Origin: Lepidostoma basale
Lineage: Eukaryota; Arthropoda; Insecta; Trichoptera; Lepidostomatidae
NCBI GenBank assembly: GCA_022606425.2
Contig: JAHDVF020001350.1
Location: 1,178,001-1,242,000 of the forward strand
Length of the DNA stretch: 64,000 nt
Direction of reading: 5' to 3'
The notes under the pieces: generated by a model
Databases searched by the model: none
What the model was told of the DNA's origin: nothing
Seen by the model: the letters and a program-made list of their open reading frames with translations, nothing else
In this document: one piece after another, positions 21,701 through 31,280 of the stretch
Numbering within the stretch: the stretch's first letter is position 1
Layout: each line of letters begins with the position of its first letter
Position numbers and translations under genes: made by a program

Positions 21701-21779
21701 TGGAGTTTTCAAAAAATAATATAAATGTTTCGAAACTATTTTCTTTTCTTCTAATTTTTATTTGAATTTGGATTTTAAT

Positions 21780-22310
21780 CGATATCAAATCAAATCAGTT
21801 TTTTTTTTCTCAAAAGATATTACAAACAACAATTATAGTATAAGGCAACTATTGAGAACAGGTAAAACATAAAAAGAATATATAATACCAGGAACGCATG
21901 AGAGATGGTTCGACATTAGGAATACAATATACTCTCCAAAGTCAAGAGTATTTGTTTTTTGAACGTACTTTCACGAATATGAAAGACGTCGATCTCCGAA
22001 GCGATCATGTTCAGCAGTTTGATTGCTCTCCCCAACGGCATCAACAGAGGCAGGTTGGTTCTGCATGCTGGGAGAAAAAACAGCCTGTGCTGACGCTGTC
22101 GAAGATAACCACCTGGAACATAAAGATGGATAGCCTCCAAGATAATGGAGTTCTCAAAGAATCCTCTGATAAGTCTGAAGAAATGGGTACGTGTGCACAC
22201 ATCTCTTCTTATCTGCAAACTATTGGTCCCCAGCATGCCCAAAAGGAATGCAGTGGGATAAAGCGTGTAGGAGTTGGTATTATATCTTTGAAACAATTAG
22301 AGAAAAATCG
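21780..22310 (-). pseudogene. J-LINE 3' fragment
   Basis: The minus frame 21916-22296 encodes LYPTAFLLGMLGTNSLQIRR, IRGFFENS, VPGGYLRQRQHRLFFLPACRTNLPLLMPLGRAIKLL and FHIRESTFKKQI, matching the C-terminus of the 33.8-kb copy. One frameshift near 22200. The 3' UTR (AATCAAATCAG) is at 21785-21795. Confidence 0.8.
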
Positions 22311-22374
22311 AAATGATTTTACTGAAATCTTTTGATGCAAGTTAATTTTTAATAATAATTAAATAAAACGATTG

Positions 22375-22515
22375 TTTTCATAAACTGGTTCCACTTTTGT
22401 ATTTATTTCGACAACGAACGATTTCGTCATGCTCGGTGCCATCGACAAACTGGTTTTGTATCCAGTAACAGTCTGTCGATACCAGTGAAATAAAGACAAA
22501 ATGGACGTGGTTCTT
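22375..22515. repeat. HH-C foldback, diverged
   Basis: Outer flanks GGTTCCACTTTTGT and AAAATGGACGTGG are inverse. The centre has GACAACGAACGATTTCGTCATGCTCG versus CTGTCGATACCAG, decayed. Confidence 0.45.
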
Positions 22516-22519
22516 AAAT

Positions 22520-23500
22520 ACCATTGTTTTATAACACTTTTATTTGAAAAAAAATAAAAGAATCCAAACGAACCGTTTGTTTGTCTTTAATTCGTGCAAA
22601 AGTGAAAATATTGAGATTTCTCTGTAGGCGATATTAAATACGTATATGAAAAAATATCTTATTGTACGCACAGGTCATAAAAATGTGACACCTACACAAT
22701 ACGCTGTTTTCTCTTTTAAATAACCATTAATTAATCATCAGATTAAATTTACACATCGCCACAAAGTCACAAGTTACAACGGACCATTTCTCACTTTAGT
22801 ACGCATCGTAAAATAATATAAAAACTTTTTACAAAGTGCATATAATTTACTTGCATTACATCAGGATCAATCCATCTGCACTGAGTCACAAGGCAACATT
22901 AATACATTATTAATTTATTACAAGCGTGACTATGAAATCGGCTTTTTTATTAAATGCCTATAATTTACTTGATTTAAGTCAGGATTTCAGTTTGATGACC
23001 TATTACATACAGATTGGCGCGTGATTTGAATATTTAGTGTACGAATTCGGCACAATGTAAGATTTGCAATTTTTTACAAGTTTAAACTCTAAACCACGTA
23101 AATTCACCAGTTGTATTACAGTTTGACTCACGATTTTGACGTTAAACTATGTCGGTTGGTTAGCACTTCTCTGTGATTCACCCTATTTCACCAAATTGTC
23201 AATTTGTTTAGTCGTTTGCGAAAATTTCAATTCGAAATTTAAAAACGACTCCTAAAATTGCATACTTCGAATAAAGGCTACGGAATGTTAATAAAAACGA
23301 CATTAATATCTATTAAGTTTTATAGTTATGAGAAGACGGAGAAAAAAATAGGTTACATTATTTAAATTAACTTATTAACTGTTTTAATTTTGAAATCCTG
23401 TTATAATACGTATCAAAAATAACTTATCTGTTAATTTATTGATTATTATATTTGTACAATGGTATAAAACTCATAAATAATTAACTGTTTAAATAAATAA
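22520..23500. other. Non-coding, apparently low-copy stretch
   Basis: About 1 kb without recognised repeats or reading frames. A short internal similarity (TACTTG..TTACATCAGGATCA at 22850 and TACTTGATTTAAGTCAGGAT at 22970) hints at an old local duplication. Confidence 0.35.
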
Positions 23501-23665
23501 TTTTGTTATAAATATCACAATTGATTATATTTTTTCGAGACAGCTGTTTCGTTTAGTCAGGTCTTACAAGCAAGAGTTGATTGTAAGACCTGACGATGCT
23601 AACATCGGTTAGCGAAACAGCTGTCGCGACAAAATATAATCAATTGTGATATTCATAACAAAGTT
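23500..23665 (+). repeat. HH-A foldback with complete hammerhead-like core
   Basis: The outer arms pair TATCACAATTGATTATAT with ATATAATCAATTGTGATA. The right arm has CTGACGA (23590-23596), T, GCTAAC-ATCG-GTTAGC (23598-23613, perfect 6-bp stem), GAAA, CAGCTGTC (ends 23625), then GCGAC. The left arm lost its stem-II portion. Confidence 0.75.
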
Positions 23666-23689
23666 TTTTTATTTAAACAGTTCATAATG

Positions 23690-23980
23690 TTGAAATATCA
23701 AAGTGTTTCCGCCAAAACAATGGATTATCTCATAAATAATTAATAAATGAAAACGTTTTTTAAAATCTGTTCTAGACGTTTTATTGTATTCTATAGGAAT
23801 AACAGCATATTAGATAATGCCTTAGCAATGTGAAACATGTCATTCCAATAAAATATAATAAAACTTCAAGAAAACAGATGTTTTCATTCGTATTAACTTA
23901 TTAATTCATATAAAATTGTCGCGACAGATGTTTAACCAATCTCAGCTGGTTCTTAGGAATACCTGATAATGCCATAATAG
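23690..23980. repeat. HH-B copy and HH-A remnant
   Basis: At 23770-23890 HH-B: TTTTATTGTATTCTATAGGA, GATAATGCCTTAGC, GTGAAACATGTCATTCCAAT. At 23928-23975 a degraded HH-A end: GTCGCGACAGATGTTTAACC. Confidence 0.55.
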
Positions 23981-23984
23981 GTTA

Positions 23985-24260
23985 TGTTAGGTTGGTCATG
24001 CCATGTCTTCCTCGAGTCGTACTCCATTCGCATTGTTAACGTATACTTTTTTAACCATTCTTTCTTCATCCATGCGTTCCATATATCCAAACCAACTCAG
24101 TGATCCGTCCAAAATTTTGTTCATAATAATTTCCGCTCTCCCTTCCTCCCAGCTATCAGCATTTAAAATTCTATCCTACAACGATTTAATTCACATTCGT
24201 CTAAGGGATCTCATCTCTAGCGAGCATCGCTAGCATTCATTATTCTCTCAAACTTCTGCC
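23985..24260 (-). pseudogene. RTE-like LINE fragment (subfamily of 24.8 kb)
   Basis: Minus strand resembles RTE-TTAG from RGRPRKT upstream through the MERM and RMR blocks, but with distinct sequence (GTTAACGTATACTTTTTTAA). Both ends are truncated. Confidence 0.6.
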
Positions 24261-24264
24261 GGTT

Positions 24265-24640
24265 CATTAAGCATATAACACGTTCAATATATATTTCGAT
24301 GAAACTATGTTTAGTTAAACAATACATAAAATTTAAAACACTTCTAAAGACTGCACTGTTCGGTCAGTCATTTCCTAGTGCGCCCTTGGAGTAATTGATT
24401 TTACAAAATGCGCACTTAAAATATAAATCATCAAAATAATAATAACACCCGGCGTCCTTCTGAACTGTTTTTTTTTCACTTTTGAGATAAAAAAAAAAAT
24501 AAACTCAAAAAAGATAAATAAACTTAAGAGTGGAAATAACAGTGTTTTGATTCATAAAAAAATCTTAAAAGATCTTAGACTCTTTATGATATTTCTGATT
24601 ATCCGCAGGTAAAAGATCCCAGGTTATATCTCAAGTCTAT
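24265..24640. other. Unassigned AT-rich stretch
   Basis: No recognised feature. Confidence 0.3.
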
Positions 24641-24645
24641 CAACA

Positions 24646-24790
24646 ATATTCATGGCCGAGTGGTAAGTGCTTTGACTGCCACCCCGAAGGTCCAGGATTC
24701 GATTCCCGGCAATGGCAGTGTGATTGTCACATTGTCTGTATATAAAATGACGACAGATTAGCTACTTATCAAATATCACGAGAATCACCA
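24646..24790 (+). mobile_element. SINE-T copy (head and middle)
   Basis: TTCATGGCCGAGTGGTAAGT, CCGAAGGTCCAGGATTCGAT (B box with one change) and GGCAGTGTGATTGTCACATT. It runs straight into the RTE 3' end at 24795. Confidence 0.78.
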
Positions 24791-24794
24791 ACAA

Positions 24795-25075
24795 CAACAA
24801 ACCATCACGCCGTTTCCCAGGGGTAGGCAGAGTAATGGACCGCCACACTACTCTATCCAGACATACCTCTCTAGCTTCCTCCACATTTTTACAGCGAGTC
24901 ATACACGCATGACTATTCTTCCAGCTTCTAACATTACCAACCTTTAAAATTTGATTAATTTGGTCATGCCATGTTTTCCTCGGTCTACCTCGACTCCGTA
25001 CTGCATTTACATCATTAACGTATACATTTTTAACCATTCTTTCTTCACCCATGCGCTCTATATGTCCGAACCAAC
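24795..25075 (-). pseudogene. RTE-like LINE 3' fragment
   Basis: Minus frame 24762-25052 encodes MGEERMVKNVYVNDVNAVRS, GRPRKTWHDQINQILKVGNV, MTRCKNVEEAREVCLDR, then a frameshift before the end. A distinct subfamily from RTE-TTAG; the 23.99-kb piece belongs with it. Confidence 0.75.
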
Positions 25076-25096
25076 GAGAATCAATGTCGATTTTTG

Positions 25097-25279
25097 ATGA
25101 ATTAAAACATGGTTTTTTTCCACATTTGAGTTTATTTTTCTCGACATGTTTCGAAGGCTTACACCTTCATAATCGGGAGAACGATATTTATATCGTTCTC
25201 CCGATGTTAAAGGTGTAAGCCTTCTATACATGTCAAGAAAAATAAACTCCAAAGTGGAAAAAACTGTGTCTTAATTCAT
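25097..25279 (-). repeat. HH-D foldback, about 90-bp arms
   Basis: A near-palindrome centred at 25188. On the minus strand of the left arm: CCGATTAT, GAAGG-TGTAAG-CCTTC (perfect 5-bp stem), GAAA, CATGTC (25143-25176). This is the HH scaffold with two departures from the core consensus (U4 to C, G8 to U). Confidence 0.75.
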
Positions 25280-25344
25280 ACAAATTCGTCATTATGGAAT
25301 TCCACAGCGTTAACACCTTAAGTTTAATTAAAATAGAGAATCAA

Positions 25345-25430
25345 TGTGATAGCTATACTCTTTACATTGATTTGGCTCGCGCTGTAATGATGTCAATCGA
25401 TTCAACAAAATAATAATAATAATTATTATT
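25345..25430 (+). mobile_element. SINE-T 3' domain with TAA tail
   Basis: TGTGATAGCTATACTCTTTA, TTGATTTGGCTCGCGCTGTA, TTCAACAAAATAATAATAAT. Confidence 0.7.
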
Positions 25431-25654
25431 ATAAAAATTAAAGCTTTCATAAAAAATATCAAAAATTATTTAAAAAATAATATACCAGATATTTAAAATA
25501 ATTAAATAAAAACAACTAATTCCTTTGAATTTTAACATTGTGTAGTATCATTATGAATATTAGTCATTAATATTTTAATGTACTTTATTTGTGTGATTAT
25601 TATATTATTTTGTTATTTTATTTTATATCATAGTATTTTATATTATTTGTTTTA

Positions 25655-25850
25655 GATTTTTTGTGGATGTTGGACAATCGAAGTGTGCACGGGAGATGCC
25701 TATTGGTGGCGATGAGGTTCGCAACCCATCACACCGCGTCTCCCGCGGGGCGAAAAAAGAAGGATGGAATGCCGCATCGGTTGAAGTGTGACAGTCCATT
25801 CTTTCTGCCTACGCTTTGCGGGAGACGGCGTGATGGTTAGTTAGTTATAA
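25655..25850 (+). mobile_element. SINE-R copy
   Basis: TGTTGGACAATCGAAGTGTG, GGGAGATGCCTATTGGTGGC, CACACCGCGTCTCCCGC, AAGGATGGAATGCCGCATCG, CAGTCCATTCTTTCTGCCTA and GATGGTTAGTTAG. The preceding AT-rich run (TTTTATATCATAGTATTTTA) is shared with the 33.1-kb copy, so the element may begin near 25590. Confidence 0.75.
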
Positions 25851-25859
25851 TTATTTTTA

Positions 25860-26335
25860 TTTTTAAAACTACCCACTCTTCTGTAATTTAGATTACCTCT
25901 CGTATACTCGTAGTATTTTAGTTAATTTATGTTGAAATAGTTGTCCCACGAGTCTAGGAGATCATTATTCAAGCTGATAGATAAGAATGCCGGCCGTGAA
26001 ACACCAATATTCTCTACAGCATCTCACAGGCAACATACTTAAGAAGACAAATATCTCATATGGCACCTACTTTGTCTCGAGCGGACCATGAATAGATATG
26101 CTAATTATTTTCAAGATGTTGATTCAGTTTTACGACTAAAAACTTTCACCCAGAAAACGGGGAAAGTATTAAATCTGTAAACATCAATATTTGGATTTTG
26201 TGTTAAGAGGATATTATTTTTTTAAATGAATTTTCGCCTCGGCGTATTGCATGCTAATGAATTCCTAATAGGAAGCGCTTACCTCGAAAGTGGGATGTGA
26301 AATGAGGAAGTGGGAAGGAAAAAAGTATAACGTTT
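25860..26335. other. Intergenic, downstream of Tweedle gene
   Basis: Low-copy looking sequence with no recognised element. Confidence 0.35.
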
Positions 26336-26340
26336 AATTA

Positions 26341-26346
26341 TTTATT
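26341..26346 (-). terminator. Candidate polyadenylation signal of Tweedle gene
   Basis: The minus strand reads AATAAA about 400 nt after the stop codon. It is the first perfect hexamer I found downstream of the gene. The 3' UTR length is inferred. Confidence 0.4.
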
Positions 26347-26750
26347 CAATAGTTTTTCGTAAAATATAAAAAAAATATGTACAATTTTTACAAGTAGGCA
26401 TAGCACGCGATCTTGGAGTTAACATATTTACTAGAAGCCACTATGGCGATAACGCGTCACTGTGACTTCATGATTCGTTGGCTCTCATTGCGATGGCCTC
26501 CCGTGTGAAGTAACCAATGTCTTACAGAAGCAGGTATTACAACGCAGCATCCTTCCCAATAGATATATCAAACCGTAGCCGCTTTGGCAAGAGTTTTGAG
26601 ATAAATAATATTTTCATCAGTCAAAGAGATTCGACAAATCTTAAAATAAAATACTGCGGTCACAATTTTTCTTGAATATTTAAATGCAAAAATTGGACGA
26701 ACTGTGATAAAAATTTAATTTCCTACTTATGAAGACACTGAGAGGGTTAT

Positions 26751-27728
26751 TTAATAAGGTCCGGATTGTCCAGGAGGTCCATAGTTGGAACCAATGATGG
26801 ACTGGCTCGATGAACTGGATACTCCAGAGAGGCCGATAGAGGATGAGCCGATTGAGGATGAAGAACCGATCCCAGAGGATAGGTCCAATCCAGAAATCGC
26901 GCCGCCGCCGCCGGATCCCGAGCCGCTTAGTCCATGGTCTTTCTGGGTCTTGTACTTGATGAAGTACACTTCTGGTTTGGACGGCTTGGTGGGAGCGATG
27001 CCTGATAATTGCAAAGCTTCCTGTTCGTCGGGTTTCTTTACTAGAACGTATACGATAGTCTTTTCTTGGATTTCTTGCTGCTGCTGCAAGATCTGCTGGG
27101 AGACTGCAGGAGCTGTCGGTGCCTTGATGAAGATGATCTTGTAGTTCTTGCGTGGAGCTATTGCCTGGTTGATGAAGTGCTTCTGTTCTTCGATGGGCTC
27201 TGGTGGCGGAACATGCACGTAGATATGTTTCTGGATGATGGGAGCGAGATTTTGTTGTTGGTGGAAGGATTGTCCAGAAGATCCGCCGAAGGAAGAGGAA
27301 CCGAACGATGAAGAGCCCGAACCGAACGAACCTCCAGAAGATCCGAACGAACCTCCAGAAGATCCGAACCCACCTCCAGAAGATCCCAACGAACCTCCAG
27401 AAGATCCGAACGAACCTCCAGAAGATCCGAACGAACCTCCAGAAGATCCAAACGAAGATCCCGAAGATCCCAAAGATCCGAACGAAGGTCCTGAAGATCC
27501 GAAGGAACCGCCGAAAGAGCCGGAGCCTTGAGAGGATCCAAAGGAAGACCCGCTGCTGCCTAGAGAAAGTTCAGGCCTGAAGGCGGCGGAGCTGTGGTGC
27601 GAAGAGTCCCCGTTGAAGGAGGGCTGGCCATAAACCACCTGAGGAGGAGCAGGGGCGATAGGGCGCTGGTAGTTGTACCCACTCGGGGGCTCGGGCCGCG
27701 CGTGCGCGAGGGCCGCGAGGGCTAACAC
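26751..27728 (-). CDS. Tweedle-family cuticular protein, exon 2 (325 codons plus stop)
   Basis: Secreted structural protein of the chitinous cuticle. Exon 2 starts after a TTCCAG acceptor (27729-27730) with GTG (Val), not a start codon. Joined to exon 1 (30534-30548) it gives 330 residues. Secretion signal about 1-15, cleaving near AHA|RPE. A PSGYNYQRP segment follows, then a Ser/Gly/Phe-rich region (about residues 60-155) built of GGSFGSS-type heptads encoded by 21-bp DNA repeats. The conserved DUF243 core spans about 170-265: KHIYVHVPPPE, KNYKIIFIKAP, IVYVLVKKP and KPEVYFIKYK, all Tweedle hallmark blocks. A Gly/Ser-rich tail ends NYGPPGQSGPY. The frame is intact and codon use is GC-richer than the flanks, so the gene is probably functional. 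The S/G expansion resembles glycine-rich Tweedle members. Confidence 0.93.
   Translation of the reverse strand: MLALAALAHARPEPPSGYNYQRPIAPAPPQVVYGQPSFNGDSSHHSSAAFRPELSLGSSGSSFGSSQGSGSFGGSFGSSGPSFGSLGSSGSSFGSSGGSFGSSGGSFGSSGGSLGSSGGGFGSSGGSFGSSGGSFGSGSSSFGSSSFGGSSGQSFHQQQNLAPIIQKHIYVHVPPPEPIEEQKHFINQAIAPRKNYKIIFIKAPTAPAVSQQILQQQQEIQEKTIVYVLVKKPDEQEALQLSGIAPTKPSKPEVYFIKYKTQKDHGLSGSGSGGGGAISGLDLSSGIGSSSSIGSSSIGLSGVSSSSSQSIIGSNYGPPGQSGPY
27327..27452 (-). repeat. 21-bp tandem coding repeat within Tweedle gene
   Basis: Six units at 21-bp spacing (27328, 27349, 27370, 27391, 27412, 27433), with the plus-strand motif CCTCCAGAAGATCC. Each encodes a Gly/Ser/Phe heptad. It is likely to vary in length between individuals. 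Confidence 0.85.
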
Positions 27729-28477
27729 CTGGAAGCAGGTACTTTTTAAGACTATTCAAAGTACTTAACCAAAATACATAATTTTAAAATTAGAATTATA
27801 ACCATCCGAATCAATTAACATTCCATCTATCACAACGCCATTAATAAATATTTTTTTATTCTTAAGTACAATCAAAGCCTTACATTTCAGTTATTTTTTT
27901 AGTTCACTTAACACAAGTATTTTTAATCACATTCAACTGTTTTTTTTTTCATTTGAAAAGTACTTAATTCAAACGGTGAATAGATTATTGAAGTTAAATG
28001 TTTAAAGACGAAAGAAAAAACAAATTCTTTCAATTGGAATCTAAATAAAAAAACATATTATTTATGCTTGTATACACAAATTAGACACTAAGCACAAAAA
28101 ATCAAGTGGTGATCATACATCAAAGTGAACACGAACATAATGAACTCCGAGTACATCTTATAGTTGTTCATTCACATATTTTTTTCATTGATTTATCGGA
28201 AGTTAAACGGAAATTGTAGTTCATGCCGTTGTGCGGAAATCCATAAAAATTTAAATATGGTTGTATTACAAGATATTTGCACACTTGAATGATTTTATTA
28301 ATCATAACATAATTCAGGTATTCTTCGAAATTCATTATTAATTAAGAAAATTTTTCAATTTCTCTCATAATCAAAACAATTACGAAAGAAAAATATTTTT
28401 GCGATCTACGTAATATCGTTTATTTGTTTTTTTTTTAAATAAAATTATTCAGAGACTGGATTATGTACTTTATTATT

Positions 28478-28640
28478 ATTATTATTATTTTGTTGAAAAT
28501 CTCCTTACATCATTACAGCGCAAGCCAAATCGATGTAAAGGGTGAAAAAAAAGAATATCAAAGGAAATATAAATAGAACCTTATGAATAGGAAAAGCTAG
28601 TTATTTGCTTGCTGCCTTTATCATAAGGGTATTTACGAAT
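28478..28640 (-). mobile_element. SINE with TAA tail (same subfamily as 3.5 kb)
   Basis: Inverse copy: ATTATTATTATTTTGTTGAA, AAGCCAAATCGATGTAAAGG, ATATCAAAGGAAATATAAAT, then GCAAGCAAATAACTAGC in the sense direction. It matches 3527-3673 nearly throughout and lacks the SINE-T tRNA head. Confidence 0.7.
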
Positions 28641-28839
28641 TCGCCATAATTGAATCCAAAGAGGTCTATCTCTTTTGGTCTATATTTTAATAAAAAAATA
28701 TCAAGATCTCAAAAATAACATTAACACGGTTTAATTTCATAATTTAAAAATTTAACTGAAATTTTTTATGGAGATACTTTATTGTTTCTTGAACAATGAT
28801 GAAAAACTCCGTATCAAATAATAAATACTAATAAAAATA

Positions 28840-29230
28840 TCAGTTTACTACAAGTTTAATTATATGGATATGACATGTTTCGCTTTGCTTATAAAATAAA
28901 AAGCAACTTCTAGAAAACAGACGATTTAATTTTATTTGATCATGTTTTATACGCCATGCTTTTTTTGTTATTAAATATAAGAAAATAACGTGTGTTTTAT
29001 TGAAGTTTTATCATATTTCGCGGGGGTGATATATTTTGTCTTGCTAGAGCATTACCAAATCTTGATATACGACACCTTTTTTTGGTATGTTCTAGAAAGG
29101 TAAAACATGTCATTTCCATGTATAAATAATAAAACACCTGAGAAACGAACGGTTTTATTATTATTATATCTTTATTATGGAGTTTTACACCATAGTTCAA
29201 AAAATTATAAATACAATACAAAAGGTTAAA
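28840..29230. repeat. HH-B foldback pieces
   Basis: GACATGTTTCGCTTTGC (28872), AAAACATGTCATTTCC (29102), with the family flanks TTCTAGAAAACAGACG and ATGGAGTTTTACACCAT. Rearranged and decayed. Confidence 0.5.
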
Positions 29231-29639
29231 AATGTACTAATTGGTAGTGATGATTATGGGTTTTTAAATACTCATTTACTATTTATTGAAAATGATTTTA
29301 AACTTCATATTAAATTGGACAGAAAATATTAAACATTATATAATCCACTAAATTTTAAGAGTATTATACAGAAGTTAAAGACTAGATTCCTTTGTCAATT
29401 TAATGAGTTATTTTCTGCTCATTTGGAGATTATTAAATAAATTCTAATATCATTGATTTAAATCTTTGGTATTAGTTTTTAAAAATAGTCATGAAAAATG
29501 CCTTCAATTAAGTCCATGTTAAATTTTAATACTAAAAGAAACGTCTATTTTCTAGATTTTTTTATATTTTATAGGAATGACATGCGAAACATGACATACA
29601 CACAAAATATAATAAATAAAAATCTATTAAAAATATATA

Positions 29640-29865
29640 CTAGTAGTATGAATGGAAAAAGAAGTTGATGAAGGCCAAAGAAAAAATGGCATTATCAAAT
29701 TAATCAATTACTGAAAGGCAGCCATGTTCGAAGAAGGAAGAATCTACGAGTATACATGTCACGATGTGTCAATGTAGAAGATGTGCGAGAGTTTTGTCAG
29801 GATAGAACAGTGTGGCGGTCCATCCCATCTGCCTACCCCTTCGGAGAAACGGCGATGTTTCAAAT
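29640..29865 (+). pseudogene. RTE-like LINE 3' fragment in the Tweedle intron
   Basis: TATACTAGTAGTATGAATGG and AAAAATGGCATTATCAAATT correspond to the VNGKR...KTWHDQ region of the 17.7-kb copy. AGTGTGGCGGTCCATCCCAT and CCTTCGGAGAAACGGCGATG form the 3' module. Frames are broken. Confidence 0.65.
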
Positions 29866-30004
29866 AAAATCTAATACCCGGGAATTTTTTTTATGGAATA
29901 AATGGAACACAATAGAATAATAAATAATTTGAATAAGAAATGAAAATAAAAATAAAATGTAAAACATAATTTTTAAAAGTATTACATATTAAATTAAAAT
30001 CTAC

Positions 30005-30110
30005 TAATGTTCGTGTATTGGACCGATTTCGGCAGCACCAGAAGATGGCAGCGAGCTGCCGAAACCGATCGAAGACACAAACACTAGTGGATTTTATCTA
30101 AATATACATT
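30005..30110 (+). repeat. HH-C foldback with hammerhead-like core
   Basis: CAGAAGA (30039-30045), T, GGCAG-CGAG-CTGCC (perfect 5-bp stem), GAAA, CCGA, T, C (ends 30070). An inverse half (GACCGATTTCGGCAGC) precedes it at 30021-30036. Confidence 0.65.
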
Positions 30111-30164
30111 TTAAAAAGATTTTTTACAATTTTTATTTTATTTTCATTATTTAAATTGAACATA

Positions 30165-30355
30165 ACTAACTAACTAACCATCACGCCGACTCCCCGAAAG
30201 GGTAGGCAGAAAGGATGGGTTGTCACACTTTAACCGATGCTGCACTCCATCCTTCTCTTTTCGCCCCGTGGGAGACGCGGTGTGATGGGTTGCGAACCTC
30301 ATCGCCACCAATAGGCATCTCCCACGCACACTTCGATCGTCCAACATCCACAAAA
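30165..30355 (-). mobile_element. SINE-R copy in the Tweedle intron
   Basis: Tail TAACTAACTAACC at 30168-30180, then the shared 3' end and the body through CATCTCCCACGCACACTTCG, inverse. Confidence 0.75.
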
Positions 30356-30533
30356 TAAAAATAAATTTAATCTACCACGAAAATTTAATTAACAATTTTT
30401 TTACTGTGAATAAGATAAATTCACAAAAATGTCTTTAAATCACTTCACTTTTTACAAATATTTTAACACTTCACACACGCTAAAGATTCGGATGGTTTTA
30501 ATTTTAATTTTTTTTATATGAACTATCCCTTAC

Positions 30534-30548
30534 CATAAAAGTTTTCAT
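30534..30548 (-). CDS. Tweedle-family cuticular protein, exon 1 (MKTFM)
   Basis: ATG AAA ACT TTT ATG followed at once by the donor GTAAGG. Joining in phase 0 to exon 2 (VLALAALAHARPE) makes a well-formed signal peptide. Insect cuticle-protein genes commonly have such a tiny first exon interrupting the signal peptide. The core promoter lies at the right distance upstream. Not proven: no transcript evidence is available here. Confidence 0.78.
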
Positions 30549-30594
30549 GTTATTTGGCAGTTGTCAGTCTCACTGTCTTGCGAGAACCACAAAA

Positions 30595-30629
30595 ACTGAT
30601 GCCGTTTCTGGTCGGATACCCTTTTTATA
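30595..30629 (-). promoter_or_regulatory. Core promoter: TATA box and arthropod initiator
   Basis: TATAAAAAG at 30629-30621 and the initiator ATCAGT at 30600-30595, with its central A at 30597, 32 nt downstream of the TATA start. This is canonical spacing. The predicted 5' UTR is 49 nt and ends AAC before ATG. Confidence 0.72.
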
Positions 30630-30854
30630 CGGTCACATATTCTCCCCACTTTCTCCGGCCTATTCACACGGGCTCGTAACGCGCACATCTTTAAAAAAAT
30701 CTCCGTATTTTGTTTCCTTCCAACGAAGATCATTAAATCTACAAAGTAGGAAACCGAATTCATCTAATAAAAATGTTACAAATTACAAAAAATACACATT
30801 TGACACCTGCTATAATGTCCTATTGAACATCATAGAGAGTATCTTGTCTTCCTA

Positions 30855-30990
30855 ACATCGAACTATCTCACATGCGTTCCTGATATCATGTTGTAAAATA
30901 TATATAATATTTTACCTGTACTCAATAGATGCCTTAAACATTTATGCTGTTGAGTTAATAAACTGATTTGAGCTGATTTAATTTGATCAT
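30855..30990 (+). mobile_element. J-LINE 3' end (UTR and TGATT tail)
   Basis: ACTATCTCACATGCGTTCCT, CTCAATAGATGCCTTAAACA, then a degenerate tail CTGATTTGAGCTGATTTAAT. No coding part. Confidence 0.65.
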
Positions 30991-31002
30991 AATATAACTA
31001 AC

Positions 31003-31280
31003 TAACTAACTAACCATCACGCCGTCTCCCCGAAGGGGTAGGCAGAAAGAATGGACTGCCACACTTTTCTTTCCTGACATATTTCTCTCGCTTCCTCAAC
31101 ATTCGTGTCATGCACGCGAGTCGATTTCTCTGACTCCTCACATGGCCGACATTCAATATTTGATTTATTTGATCGTGCCACGTTTTCCTCGGTCTTCCTC
31201 TATTTCTGGTTCCATTTACATCATTAGCATATAATTTTTTTACCATTCTTTCTTCATTTATTCTTTCCATATGTCCAAAT
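31003..31280 (-). pseudogene. RTE-TTAG LINE 3' fragment
   Basis: Four TAAC units at the left edge. Minus frame 31010-31270 runs from MERINEERMVKKLYANDVNG through RGRPRKTWHDQINQ and HVRSQRNRLACMTR, with a short deletion near the end. It abuts the J-LINE tail at 31280. Confidence 0.8.

Larger units (their letters stand above)
27729..30533 (-). other. Proposed Tweedle intron 1 (2805 nt, GT...AG)
   Basis: Donor GTAAGG at 30533, acceptor TTCCAG ending 27729. It holds an AT-rich low-copy part (27760-28470), a SINE with TAA tail (28478-28640, inverse), HH-B pieces (28840-29230, 29540-29610), an RTE-like LINE fragment (29640-29865), an HH-C unit (30005-30110) and SINE-R (30165-30355, inverse). No coding sequence other than LINE remnants. 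Confidence 0.7.

Noticed and set aside
27235..27531. 98-codon Pro/Glu-rich plus-strand frame and a 127-codon minus frame over the Tweedle repeats
   Set aside because: Both are shadows caused by the 21-bp coding repeat, which keeps other frames open. The DUF243 motifs exist only in the 26751-27728 frame.
30547..30855. 102-codon plus-strand frame upstream of the Tweedle gene
   Set aside because: It overlaps the Tweedle promoter and exon 1 in antisense and shows no homology.
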